From: CBDBCU01 sp965243185
Lineage (GTDB): Bacteria > Chloroflexota > Dehalococcoidia > Lucifugimonadales > UBA3495
Direction of reading: 5' to 3'
NCBI GenBank assembly: GCA_965243185.1
Contig: OZ251531.1
Coordinates: forward strand, 1,860,001 to 1,924,000
Length of the DNA: 64,000 nt
The notes below the pieces were generated by a model. That model saw only the letters and a list, made by a program, of their open reading frames with translations, made no database searches and was not told where the DNA came from. The position numbers and the translations under genes were made by a program. Below are positions 17,593 through 25,684 of the stretch, in pieces (positions within the stretch are counted from its first letter, which is position 1; every line of letters starts with the position of its first letter).

Positions 17593-18447
17593 AGGGTAGC
17601 CTCCGGGTTGGGGGGATTTTGCGGGGGATTGTAGCATAGAATTCGGAATTGAGGAGATACCGGTGTTGGCGGAAACCGTGGCCGCGGTTTCCGCCTTGTC
17701 GGGAGAAGGGTTGGCAGGTCTGGTCGTTGGGCCGCCATACGCCGGTTGGCACATTGGCTTACTTCACTCCGGTATTGCCCGGCCAGATTGCCGATTACGG
17801 TTGCGCTACCTTGGGGTGGCTACTGACGCCGGTTGGTATGGTTGCCATGCCGGCGGGTTGGCCCGGTGTTGCGACCGCGGTTGACCGTTCTCCAGTCAAC
17901 CTGGGTTGCTCCGACTCCTGTAAGGTTGGGGCTGCGGTTTGGTTCGGCGGTTGGGATTTGCCGTTGGCCGCTGCTCCGGGTGGGGATTTACGGGGCCTTA
18001 GGCCGTTCCCCGGGGGTAGGAGTGTTGAGGCGTCCGGCGGCTTGTTTGGGGCCGGCCGGGGCCCACAGCGCGCTGTGTGGAGCGGTATTTAGTTTTACGG
18101 TAAGCTTAGCGTAAAGAACCCGGCGTCCCGGGGTCAGGTCAACCTTGACGGGTTTTATTATGGGGGATGGTTTTCAGTATGTCAATAGTATTTCGGAATG
18201 AATTTTCGGGGTATATTGAGAATTGGGGGTTTGCGGGTTTTGAGAGGGGGTTTAAGGCGGGCATTTTAGATTCCTCGGCTGCGCCTCGGAATGACATAGT
18301 ACGGTACGGGGGAATGATATGGGTAAGGGGAAGGTTGGGGCGGCGGGGGAAGTTCGGGGTTGACAAGTGGGGATGGGCGGTTGTAGTATAGGGAGGCGTT
18401 ATCGAGTTGGCATCCGTATAATTCAGGAGAGTTCGGACAGGTCTGGT
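17593..18447. other. 855-bp intergenic region with many hairpins and one dispersed repeat
   Basis: No convincing gene. A 147-codon frame at 17649-18092 is compositionally odd (Gly/Trp/Pro-rich, no start signal) and is not called. Seen instead: a perfect 10-bp hairpin GGCGGAAACC/GGTTTCCGCC (about 17667-17695), palindrome CACAGCGCGCTGTG (18064-18077), hairpin TTTACG/CGTAAA (18094-18115), and an ACCCG...CGGGTTTTATT terminator-like end near 18118-18160. This layout would suit a long structured RNA on the plus strand. Repeat B follows at 18235-18297. Confidence 0.4.
18235..18297. repeat. Dispersed repeat B, extended copy
   Basis: About 62 bp: GGTTTTGAGAGGGG, TTTAAGGCGGGCATTTTAG then ATTCCTCGGCT...CTCGGAATGACAT. 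Nearly identical to 20460-20520. Confidence 0.75.
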
Positions 18448-18627
18448 ATGAGCAACGAGACGAGGGTAATCACCGGGAGCCAAAAGTCGCCGCGGAGCAA
18501 CGGCAAGGTGCGGGCCGGGCAAGACAAGTTTCCCGTTCGCGAGGTGGACGAAGCGACGGTGTCCCGGGTCATTGACTTGGTGCTCGAGCTGAACCGGGAC
18601 ACTTTGCGGGAGTTGGCTAATTACTAG
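18448..18627 (+). CDS. Small protein, putative antitoxin of the Doc/Fic toxin
   Basis: 59 residues, MSNETRVITGSQ to LRELANY. The first half is basic and Ser/Gly-rich, the second half a predicted helix (EVDEATVSRVIDLVLELNRD). It lies 31 bp upstream of the Doc-type gene on the same strand, the usual antitoxin position. It does not look like Phd and I recognise no DNA-binding domain, so the antitoxin role is inferred from context only. Confidence 0.5.
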   Translation: MSNETRVITGSQKSPRSNGKVRAGQDKFPVREVDEATVSRVIDLVLELNRDTLRELANY

Positions 18628-18658
18628 GCGAAGGTATTGGTTTCCGGATATATTTACC

Positions 18659-19147
18659 GTGGAGACCATAATATACCGGCTGGCGGGCGACTTTTACCCG
18701 GATTACCCGGATCCGATGCCGGATTTCAGGTATCTGGACGGGGATAGAGGAAGGGGTTTGCTGGAGTCGGCGTTGGCGGAGCCGCGGCAGACCTTTGACG
18801 GGCGGTACTTGCAGCGCACCATTTTTGACAAGGCGGCGGCGTTGCTTTGTTCTATCATCAAGAACCATGCGTTGGTGGATGGCAACAAGCGCACCGGGTT
18901 GGCTACGGTGGCCGTGTTCCTGGCGCTTAATGAATATCTGTTTCATCCACCGATGGATGAAGCAATACGATACTGTGTCCGGACGGCGGAAACGCCGGGC
19001 AAGGGGTATCAAAGGGAAGTTGCGCGGTGGATCCGGGCGAGGTCGGTGAGTTATAAAAAAATTCCGCTGATGCCTTTGGGGGAAGGGGAGGTCGAGGCGG
19101 TTCTTTATCAGAACTTGGCAAGGGTTGTGTTGGAGGTGGATTCGTAG
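18659..19147 (+). CDS. Fic/Doc family toxin-like protein
   Basis: 162 residues. The core motif HALVDGNKRTG (residues 70-80) matches the Doc version HxFx(D/N)GNKRT, including the catalytic His and anion-binding Gly-Asn-Lys. Doc phosphorylates elongation factor Tu and blocks translation; other Fic proteins AMPylate. Lacking the second Arg, this one is more likely Doc-like. GTG start. Preceded by the small putative antitoxin and followed by a strong terminator, giving a compact two-gene unit. Confidence 0.8.
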   Translation: METIIYRLAGDFYPDYPDPMPDFRYLDGDRGRGLLESALAEPRQTFDGRYLQRTIFDKAAALLCSIIKNHALVDGNKRTGLATVAVFLALNEYLFHPPMDEAIRYCVRTAETPGKGYQREVARWIRARSVSYKKIPLMPLGEGEVEAVLYQNLARVVLEVDS

Positions 19148-19172
19148 GGGGTTAAGCGAGGGGTGAATTGGG

Positions 19173-19206
19173 GGCGGGTTTCCCGGTGGGGAGACCCGCC
19201 TTTTTG
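19173..19206 (+). terminator. Rho-independent terminator of the Doc unit
   Basis: 12-bp stem (19173-19184 with 19189-19200, one G-T wobble), 4-nt loop, then TTTTTG. Confidence 0.85.
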
Positions 19207-19236
19207 TGGTGGGAAGGACGGTTGGCGGGCCGGGGG

Positions 19237-20184
19237 TTAGCGGCGGCGTTTGCGGACTTTCTTTTCGCAGGTGGCGGACCAGAGGACGTATTGGTAGGCC
19301 CGGCCGCGCCAGGTGTTGCTGCCGATGTCGCGGAGGTTTTCGTAGCCCCAACCTTGATGGAGCTGGTTGTTGCTGGAAGTGTTGACGAAGTCGGCAGGAT
19401 TGGAATTGCGTTCAACATTGCGGGTGACGGGGTAGCCGCGGGATTGGCAGTAATCTTGGGCGGCGGTTTCAGCCTGCTGGTCCCACCAGGCATCCCGGCG
19501 GTTGGCGTCCCGGATGGCGTGGGTGTTGAGGAGGTATTGCTGCCAGTAATGCTCACGCTGACCGCGCCGGGCATGGCGCTCTGTCCCGGCGTTGACGTTA
19601 TGTTCGGTGGGGGCGATGGTGCGGGCGCGGCGGGTGGTGTCCTGGGGGACTTTAAGGCGTTTGGTTACGGTTTTCCAGCCGCGGCGCTGCTCCCGGGGGA
19701 ACTCGAAGATGAGTTCGCGGGAGACGCCGGTTACGCCGGATTCGCCGTCGGTGAGGTAGCCCTCTTGGGCCGCCAGAAAGCCGCGGAAGTTGCCGCTTTG
19801 GCCGAAATAGACCGTGTCGTCCCGCTCGTTGCGGTGGCGGCCGGCGGCCCAGGTTTCGGTTTTGGTCCAGGTGTCGGACTGGTCGATGGCGCAGTAGATG
19901 GCTTTGCCGCGGTTGGCGGCAAGGGATTCGAGGATCATCGAGACGCGGGCATCGTCGGCATCGGCAACGGCCGGGGATTCTTGCCAGTCGGAGCAGTTCC
20001 AAGGGATGGAGCGGGGGGCGGCTTGGGCGACGCCTACATAGAACAGGTGTTCGGGGGGGGGTAGTTCGGAATTGGAGGAGGTGAGGGCCGGCTCGGCGCG
20101 GCCGCTTTGGACAAAGGCGGCGGCGACCAGGAGCAGGGACAGGGCGGTCAGGGACAGGATTAGTTTGAGCGGCAAGGGGAACAT
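19237..20184 (-). CDS. Exported protein of unknown function, paralogue A
   Basis: 315 residues with a Sec-type signal peptide (hydrophobic residues 5-24). The mature region has a conserved block IPWNCSDWQESPAVADADDAR, MILESLAANRG, IYCAIDQSDTW, DDTVYFGQ and GYLTDGESGVTGVSRELIFEFP, shared at about 80% identity by eye with the protein at 32925-33887. After that block the two proteins diverge until a common tail (LW/YNAxCEKKVRxRRR). Three conserved Cys suggest disulfides. No known domain. AUG follows GGAGG. The C-terminal RKRRR is unusual for an exported protein. Confidence 0.7.
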   Translation of the reverse strand: MFPLPLKLILSLTALSLLLVAAAFVQSGRAEPALTSSNSELPPPEHLFYVGVAQAAPRSIPWNCSDWQESPAVADADDARVSMILESLAANRGKAIYCAIDQSDTWTKTETWAAGRHRNERDDTVYFGQSGNFRGFLAAQEGYLTDGESGVTGVSRELIFEFPREQRRGWKTVTKRLKVPQDTTRRARTIAPTEHNVNAGTERHARRGQREHYWQQYLLNTHAIRDANRRDAWWDQQAETAAQDYCQSRGYPVTRNVERNSNPADFVNTSSNNQLHQGWGYENLRDIGSNTWRGRAYQYVLWSATCEKKVRKRRR

Positions 20185-20287
20185 AGTCGGGGCCTCCGTG
20201 GGGAAAGTTTAAGGTAGGGCTACCGTAACAGGATGAGGCTGGGGTTGTCAACCGGGAATGAGTGGGGAATCGAGAGTCCGCTGCATT

Positions 20288-20316
20288 TCTGGATTCCCAC
20301 TTTCGTGGGAATGACG
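20288..20316. repeat. Dispersed repeat A
   Basis: Motif TCTGGATTCCCACTTTCGTGG followed by GAATGACG, a short imperfect palindrome (ATTCCCAC...GTGGGAAT). Other copies: 22946-22975, 32029-32098 (inverted pair), 42041-42141 (inverted pair), 49129-49153 (cut by IS30), 58431-58461 and 61435-61461. Confidence 0.8.
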
Positions 20317-20400
20317 AGGGGAGGTTGGGAAGGACGGGGAAAGGCGGGAAGGACGGTTGCCTGAGGATGGGGTTACTGTGGGATGGGGAGACGGCGGGGG

Positions 20401-20440
20401 AACTTTTGTAAAAGTTCCCCCGCACCCCCTCAAAACTTTT
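20401..20440. repeat. Dispersed repeat C
   Basis: AACTTTTGTAAAAGTTCCCC followed by CGCACCCCCTCAAAACTTTT; contains the palindrome AACTTTTGTAAAAGTT. A second copy is at 34103-34142, in both cases followed ~20-50 bp later by repeat B. Confidence 0.75.
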
Positions 20441-20459
20441 GGATTTGGGGAGTCTGCCG

Positions 20460-20520
20460 GTTTTGAGAGGGGTTTAAGGCGGGCATTTTAGATTCCTCGG
20501 CTATCGCCTCGGAATGACAT
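20460..20520. repeat. Dispersed repeat B, extended copy
   Basis: Same ~60-bp unit as 18235-18297 with a 1-3 bp difference in the central loop. Confidence 0.75.
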
Positions 20521-20704
20521 GGAAAAGAGGGGGAATGACTATCCATCCCATTCCATCGCTATCCCCGGCGGGCGGGTTGTGGTAAGATAGGGCGCAGTTA
20601 GCAAATATGGCGGCGTCTTTGCTATCGTCTTGCCAAGCCGGGTTGCGCCGGCAAGCGGTGATGGCGGGGCAAGGGCGACCGGGCAATTTTAAGGAGGCAA
20701 GATT

Positions 20705-21178
20705 ATGGCAGCAGAAGTTGGGCAGGCGGCCCCGGATTTTACCCTTTACGATACGGACCGGAAGGCGCGGAGCTTGAGCGAGTTTCGGGGCAAGAGTCTG
20801 GTTCTGGCGTTCTTTCCGGGGGCTTTTACCGGGGTCTGCACTACGGAAGCCTGTGCGCTGCGGGACCGGGCGGCGGATTTCAACGGCTTGAACGCGCAGG
20901 TGGTGGGCATCACGGTGGACGCGCCCTTTGCCCAAAAGAAGTGGGCGGACGACAACGAGGTCAACTACCCCTTCCTGAGCGACTTTAACCGGGCGGCGGT
21001 CAACGCTTATGAGGTGGCGTTGCCGAACCTGGCCGGTATGGAGGGGTATGTGGCGGCGAACCGGGCGGTGGTGGTAGTGGATAAGGATGGGGTCGTCCGC
21101 TACCGGTGGGTTGCGCCGTCGCCGGCTACGGAGCCGGATTATGATGAGGTGCGGCAGGCGGTCAGCGAGCTGGCTTAA
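20705..21178 (+). CDS. Peroxiredoxin
   Basis: 157 residues, thioredoxin fold. The peroxidatic motif PGAFTGVCTTEAC has the catalytic Cys at 45 and a second Cys at 50; upstream Thr of the PxxxTxxC triad is present. This fits the AhpE/BCP-type (PRXQ-like) peroxiredoxins that reduce hydrogen peroxide and organic peroxides in the cytoplasm. Cys 50 is a candidate resolving residue. A strong AGGAGG precedes the ATG. Stands ~100 bp before the HAD hydrolase on the same strand. Confidence 0.92.
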   Translation: MAAEVGQAAPDFTLYDTDRKARSLSEFRGKSLVLAFFPGAFTGVCTTEACALRDRAADFNGLNAQVVGITVDAPFAQKKWADDNEVNYPFLSDFNRAAVNAYEVALPNLAGMEGYVAANRAVVVVDKDGVVRYRWVAPSPATEPDYDEVRQAVSELA

Positions 21179-21282
21179 CTTTCGCACCAACTTGGTATCT
21201 ACCCGTTGCGTTTCCGGGCGGCAAAGGTTCAGCTGCCCGGAGGCGCCACGGCCGCCATTTTTAATCAGCGGGAGGAAAGTAT

Positions 21283-21996
21283 ATGCCCGTCCCCGAAGTG
21301 AAGGCCCTTATTTTCGATGTTTTCGGCACGGTGGTGGATTGGCGCGGCAGCATTATTGAGCAGGCGGCGGCTTTCGGGCGGGCCCGGGGGCTGGAACGGG
21401 ATTGGGCCGCCTTTGCCGATGGCTGGCGCGGGAAGTATCGCCCCTATATGAACAAGGTTCGCAGCGGGGAACTGCCGTGGACTAACCTGGACGCTTTGCA
21501 TCGGATGTCCTTGGAGGAAGTGCTGGCCGAGTTTGGCATTGTGGGGTTGACCGATGGCGAGAAGGATACGGTCAACCGGTTCTGGCACAACTTGCGGCCC
21601 TGGGCGGATTCCGCGCCGGGGTTGTACCGGTTGAAGCACCGCTATATCATCGCGCCGATGTCCAACGGCAACATTGCCCTGATGACCAATATGGCAAAGA
21701 ACGGGGGGCTGCCGTGGGACTGCATTCTGGGGGCGGAAGTGGCGCGCCATTACAAGCCGGATCCGGAGAGCTACCTTACCGCCGTGGAGCTGCTGGGGCT
21801 GCGGCCGGAGCAGGTGATGATGACGGCGGCGCATCAGGGGGATTTGCTGGCGGCGCAAGCCCAAGGGCTGAAAACCGGTTTTGTGCCGCGGCCGCAGGAA
21901 CACGGGCCGGATGTGGTTGTGGACACTACGCCGGACCCGTCTTTTGATGTGGTGGCTGCTGATTTCATGGACTTGGCCCGGCAGATGGGGGTTTAG
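21283..21996 (+). CDS. HAD hydrolase, haloacid dehalogenase type II family
   Basis: 237 residues. Motif I FDVFGTVVDW has the nucleophile Asp 12; motif II SNGN near residue 127, a Lys in HYKPDPESY near 157 and motif III AAHQGDLLAAQAQG near 186 follow, the pattern of L-2-haloacid dehalogenases rather than phosphatases (DVFGT, AAH). May remove halogen from 2-haloacids with inversion; in many genomes the true substrate is unknown. GGAGG precedes the start. Confidence 0.85.
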   Translation: MPVPEVKALIFDVFGTVVDWRGSIIEQAAAFGRARGLERDWAAFADGWRGKYRPYMNKVRSGELPWTNLDALHRMSLEEVLAEFGIVGLTDGEKDTVNRFWHNLRPWADSAPGLYRLKHRYIIAPMSNGNIALMTNMAKNGGLPWDCILGAEVARHYKPDPESYLTAVELLGLRPEQVMMTAAHQGDLLAAQAQGLKTGFVPRPQEHGPDVVVDTTPDPSFDVVAADFMDLARQMGV

Positions 21997-22116
21997 TTCG
22001 GTGCAAGGGGCGGCCCGGGGTGAAATTTCGGGCCGCCGCCGGGCGGTTACAGTCGGTTCAGCATTGCCGCCAACCGTTACAGTCGGGGCAGCTTACGGGA
22101 GAAAGGGGGAGTTTTT

Positions 22117-22437
22117 ATGCTGGACGCGGAAAGCCTGGAAAAGGTTAAGGAAGTTTTTGCCGAAACCCTGAAAGAACGCTTTGACGGCGAACTGGATTTC
22201 GGGCCGATTGTCGTAACCCCGGATGTGGATTGGTGCGGGGAGGATTACCTGCGGGTGCTGATTGTGGTTGACGGGGATATGAAGCGGCTGGATTCGACTT
22301 GGACGGTGGGCTTGATCGGGAGGGTACGCCCCAAGCTGGCAGCAGTGGGGGTAACGGAGTTCCCCTCGCCGTCCTTTATCGGTATGAAGGGGTACAAATC
22401 GGCCTTGCGGAGGGGACGGGTTGATAAAATCATCTGA
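22117..22437 (+). CDS. Conserved small protein, partner of the HEPN protein
   Basis: 106 residues, alpha/beta with an acidic N-terminal helix and a WTVGLIGRVRPKLAAVGV segment. It overlaps the next gene by 17 bp, so the two are translationally coupled. HEPN proteins are usually paired with a minimal nucleotidyltransferase; this protein has the expected size but lacks the GSxARG..D.D nucleotidyltransferase motif, so it would be a different type of partner or a catalytically dead one. Confidence 0.6.
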   Translation: MLDAESLEKVKEVFAETLKERFDGELDFGPIVVTPDVDWCGEDYLRVLIVVDGDMKRLDSTWTVGLIGRVRPKLAAVGVTEFPSPSFIGMKGYKSALRRGRVDKII

Positions 22438-22900
22438 CCTTATCGCCGCGGCTTTGGATCTGGTGGAAGCCGGCAGCCAAGGGCGGCCGCGGCAAGCCAA
22501 CTTGCGCCGGGCGGTCAGTACGACCTACTACGCGATGTTTCACTGCTTAGCGGTCTGCTGCGCCGATTTGCTGGTGGGAGGCGTTGGGTCGAATCGTAGC
22601 GAACCGGCGTGGCGACAGGTCTATCGGGCTTTGGAACATGGCGCAGCCCGGCAACGCTGCAACCGTCCGGCGATGGTGCAGCAGTTTCCGCCGGAAATTC
22701 AGCGATTCGCCGAACGGTTCGTCGCGATGCAGCAGAAGCGGCATCAAGCCGACTATGCTCCGGAGGTCGATGTCCACAAAGATGCCGTCCTTCAGGACAT
22801 CAATGACATAGGGGAGGTCATTGCCAAGTTTCAGCGAGTTCCGGTTAAAGACCGCCGCGCCTTTGCCGTGTACCTGCTGCTGCCGTTGCGGAGTTACTGA
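22421..22900 (+). CDS. HEPN-domain protein
   Basis: 159 residues, all-alpha. RRAVSTTYYAMFHCLAV near residue 30 and KRHQADYAPEV near residue 107 fit the HEPN/UPF0332 fold found in toxin-antitoxin and RNase-like proteins. TTG start with GGAGGGG about 5 nt upstream, inside the preceding gene. Together the two genes look like a two-component HEPN module; RNase activity is an inference, as the canonical Rx4-6H motif is only weakly matched. Confidence 0.65.
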   Translation: MIKSSDLIAAALDLVEAGSQGRPRQANLRRAVSTTYYAMFHCLAVCCADLLVGGVGSNRSEPAWRQVYRALEHGAARQRCNRPAMVQQFPPEIQRFAERFVAMQQKRHQADYAPEVDVHKDAVLQDINDIGEVIAKFQRVPVKDRRAFAVYLLLPLRSY

Positions 22901-22945
22901 TTGTTGGGCGGCTCCGGACCAAGGCTATGGCATATACTTAGCGGC

Positions 22946-22975
22946 TCTGGATTCCCACTTTCGTGGGAATGACGG
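22946..22975. repeat. Dispersed repeat A
   Basis: Exact match to the 20288-20316 copy through GGGAATGACG; lies between the HEPN gene and the promoter of the solute-binding protein. Confidence 0.8.
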
Positions 22976-23085
22976 TCGTACTTGGCGCAATCCTTTTCTA
23001 CTGCAAGCTTACCTTTGACGGGGCGGCTTTTAGCGGCCGAGTGTAAATCCTTTGCCGCCAATTCCCCGGAAATTATTGACAGAAC

Positions 23086-23114
23086 GGAGTTTTAACAATA
23101 TCTTATTTTGTGCA
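23086..23114 (+). promoter_or_regulatory. Sigma-70-type promoter of the solute-binding protein gene
   Basis: Perfect -35 TTGACA (23086-23091), 17-bp spacer, -10 TATCTT (23109-23114); start codon ~68 nt further on. Confidence 0.75.
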
Positions 23115-23181
23115 TCTTTGCCTGATGGGGAAAGATTAGCGGCAGACCCGAAAGCTTAAAACCTGAGGAGGATTGGAAATC

Positions 23182-24969
23182 TTGGAACCTAAGCATTGCA
23201 TACGGCGGCGTTTGGGCCGGTGGGCCTTGGGCGTCGTCGGTTTGGTCTCTCTGTTCATTGTTGCCTGCGGCGGGGCGGCGCCGCCGACGGCCGCGCCGAC
23301 CGCGACAGCCATCCCGGTGGTGGAAACTACCGATGTGGAGCCGACGCATACCCCGGTACCGACGGTGCAGCCGACGCCGCGGCCCACGGAGGCGGCGGTA
23401 GTGGCCAGTCGGGACGATGTGGTCATCGTTATCAACGAGGAGCCGTCCCTGCCCGACCCGTGGCTCAGCACTACTTTGTACCCCAACCAGATTGTCCACA
23501 ATGTGGCGCAGCCCATATCCTTCTTTGGGCCGGACTTTACCGACGTCACCACGGCCGGCTTTACCGGCTTTGAGCAGGTGGAGCCGAACACCTGGCGGCT
23601 GTCGCTGCGGGAAGGGGTCACGTTCCATAACGGCGAGGAATGGAACGCCGAAGCGGCGGCCTATACCATCAACCAGTTGGGCAGCAATGTGGAGTACCAG
23701 CCCTATTCCCAGGTGCGAGAAGCGCGGGCGGAAATCATTGACGATATGACGGTGGATTTCATCTGCGAAAGCGGCTGCCCGGTGCTGCCGCGGTTCGGGC
23801 AGTTCCACATTTTCGTCGCCCCCGGCTATCATCAAAACAATTCCCAAGAGGAGCGGGACATTTCCGGCCAGGTCATCGGCTGGGGCCCCTATATGTGGGG
23901 CGAGTGGGTGCGCGGCGAATATATTACGCTGACCGCCTATGACGGTTATGTGGAGCCGCAGCCGGTGGATTTCATCACCCAAGGGCCGACCATCACCGAC
24001 GCCCGGTATATCTGGCGAGAGGAGGAAACGGTGCGGTCGGCAATGATTCAGGCCGGGGAGGCTGACCTGTCCTGGGCGGTGTCCATTGACCAGGCGGAGC
24101 CGATTAACGACAGCGCGCACGGCAAGACGGTCAAGGTGGTGTCCGGCGAGGTTTATACCATCAATGTGGATACTATCTGGCATCCGGAGCTGCGGAAGCT
24201 GGAGGTGCGGCAGGCGTTGACCCACGCTATTGACTGCGAAGCGTTGGCACTGGCTTTCTTTGGGCCGGAGTCGCGCTGTTCCAGCGGTCCCAACGGCATC
24301 CCCGGCACTTTGGGGGTGAACGAGGAGAACGCCGCGCCCATCTATCCTTACAACCCGGAACGGGCGCGGGAACTGCTGGCGGCGGCGGACTACGACCCGG
24401 AGAATGAGATTCAGTTCTGGACCCGGGCGGGCCGCTACGCCAAGGATGTGGAGATTACCGAGTCGCTGATTACCTTCTGGAACGATGTGGGGCTGAATGT
24501 GACCCCGCAGGTGGTGGAGGGCAGCGTGTGGCGGGATCGGCATCTGACCGGCCCGGCGGTAACTTATGACGCGGAGTTGGAAGGCGGAGCCAGTCCGGAG
24601 GATGCGGCGGCGGCGGTGCCGTTGGCGGATCCGCCGCGGACCGGGGCGTCGCCGGGACTGGTGTTCTTTGCGCCGGGCGGGGAATACTTCGACTTCGGGC
24701 GGCAGATTAACTTCTATATGAGCTGCGCCTCCAACCGGTCGAAGAACTGCAACGCCGAGTGGCATGAGCTGGGGCAGCGGGCGTTGGCGGCCAGCGGCGA
24801 GGAACGGCGGCAGCTGATGACGGAGGCTTACGACCTGTTCACCCAGAACCTGCTGCAATTGCCGATGATGGAGATTGTGTCGGTGTGGGGGGTGAACAAG
24901 GATTTGGAGTTTGTCAATATGCCCGGGGGCCGGCGCATCTTGATTAACACGATGACTTGGACGAAGTAA
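23182..24969 (+). CDS. ABC transporter solute-binding lipoprotein, family 5
   Basis: 595 residues. Signal sequence ends in a lipobox (LFIVACGG), then a ~45-residue Pro/Thr-rich linker, then the SBP_bac_5 fold: NVAQPISFFGPDF, WRLSLREGVTFHNGEEWNAEA (family signature), LRKLEVRQALTHAIDCEALA and LPMMEIVSVWGVNK. These proteins bind peptides, nickel or other oligomeric ligands outside the membrane. No permease or ATPase genes follow. TTG start at 23182 is chosen because TGAGGAGGA lies 9 nt before it. Followed by a strong terminator, so monocistronic. Confidence 0.88.
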   Translation: MEPKHCIRRRLGRWALGVVGLVSLFIVACGGAAPPTAAPTATAIPVVETTDVEPTHTPVPTVQPTPRPTEAAVVASRDDVVIVINEEPSLPDPWLSTTLYPNQIVHNVAQPISFFGPDFTDVTTAGFTGFEQVEPNTWRLSLREGVTFHNGEEWNAEAAAYTINQLGSNVEYQPYSQVREARAEIIDDMTVDFICESGCPVLPRFGQFHIFVAPGYHQNNSQEERDISGQVIGWGPYMWGEWVRGEYITLTAYDGYVEPQPVDFITQGPTITDARYIWREEETVRSAMIQAGEADLSWAVSIDQAEPINDSAHGKTVKVVSGEVYTINVDTIWHPELRKLEVRQALTHAIDCEALALAFFGPESRCSSGPNGIPGTLGVNEENAAPIYPYNPERARELLAAADYDPENEIQFWTRAGRYAKDVEITESLITFWNDVGLNVTPQVVEGSVWRDRHLTGPAVTYDAELEGGASPEDAAAAVPLADPPRTGASPGLVFFAPGGEYFDFGRQINFYMSCASNRSKNCNAEWHELGQRALAASGEERRQLMTEAYDLFTQNLLQLPMMEIVSVWGVNKDLEFVNMPGGRRILINTMTWTK

Positions 24970-25024
24970 CCCCTTTCCGGGTGGGCCGCCCGGCGGCCTA
25001 CCCGGAACTACGGCGAGAGCAAAG

Positions 25025-25056
25025 ACGCCCCGGCGGCAAGGCCGGGGCGTTTTTTG
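25025..25056 (+). terminator. Rho-independent terminator of the solute-binding protein gene
   Basis: Perfect 10-bp stem (25025-25034 with 25041-25050), 6-nt loop, six T residues. Confidence 0.9.
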
Positions 25057-25108
25057 GGGTGGGGGATTGGGATATAGGGAAAGGCCTTTAGCGAACGGGA
25101 TGAGGCGG

Positions 25109-25684
25109 TTATAGCTGCTCTAAAGCGGCGAACAGGTTTGCACAGGCCGGGGCGGCGGCGCGTATTTGGGCGGGATTGAGCGATGCCAGCAGAGCCGGGG
25201 CGTGGCGGGTTTTGTGGTAACGGCCTTTGCCAGTGTCGCGGGTAGCGGCGGCTAAACTGTCCAAGACGTCGTCCTTGTCAATTTGCTCCACATTGGTCTG
25301 CCCCGGCAGCCGATTAGCGGCAAAACCCCGCCCGTAGTAATTTTGCAAGGCGGCGCGGTCAGCCAAGAACCAGGATTCCATTACCTGCACCATAAAGTGC
25401 AGGCGGTCGTCGGAGACCTGGCGGCCTAAAGCCGTATCCCAATGGTCGTGCTGCCGCACTTCTTGCCGCAGATTGGGCGTATATGGCTCATCGGAGTCGA
25501 TGAGCAGGATGTTGATGGCGTCGGGGTAGTTTTTGATGCCGTCCATAAAGTCGGCAATGGCGTTTGCCTTGCACGGCACCGGGGTAATTCGGCGGCTTGC
25601 CGATTGCAGGCCGGCAAAGAGGCTCCGGAAACCCGGACGCAACTTGGGGTCGCCCTCGAAGTAGATTCTTACGGCAGTTGCCAT
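25109..25684 (-). CDS. DUF4276-family protein, TOPRIM-like partner of the AAA ATPase
   Basis: 191 residues. FEGDPKLRPGF near residue 9 and LLIDSDEPY near residue 60 (E...DxD) follow the acidic pattern of TOPRIM-like DUF4276 proteins, which often sit beside RecF/OLD-type AAA ATPases. The start ATG directly abuts the ATPase stop (TAGATG), so the pair is one translational unit. Such ATPase-plus-TOPRIM pairs are predicted antiphage or DNA-processing systems; nuclease activity here is inferred, not shown. Confidence 0.75.
   Translation of the reverse strand: MATAVRIYFEGDPKLRPGFRSLFAGLQSASRRITPVPCKANAIADFMDGIKNYPDAINILLIDSDEPYTPNLRQEVRQHDHWDTALGRQVSDDRLHFMVQVMESWFLADRAALQNYYGRGFAANRLPGQTNVEQIDKDDVLDSLAAATRDTGKGRYHKTRHAPALLASLNPAQIRAAAPACANLFAALEQL

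Larger units (their letters stand above)
20185..20704. other. 520-bp intergenic region filled with three dispersed repeats
   Basis: Holds repeat A (20288-20316), repeat C (20401-20440) and extended repeat B (20460-20520); no gene is supported. The last ~130 bp lead to the peroxiredoxin gene, whose promoter is not clear (a TAAGAT lies near 20584). Confidence 0.6.

Noticed and set aside
17649..18092. 147-codon frame in the intergenic region
   Set aside because: No ribosome-binding site, unusual Trp/Gly/Pro composition, and several perfect hairpins in the DNA; more like a structured non-coding segment.
22040..22095. Short repeat GGTTACAGTC occurring twice here and again near 62915
   Set aside because: Too short and too few copies to call a repeat family or operator.
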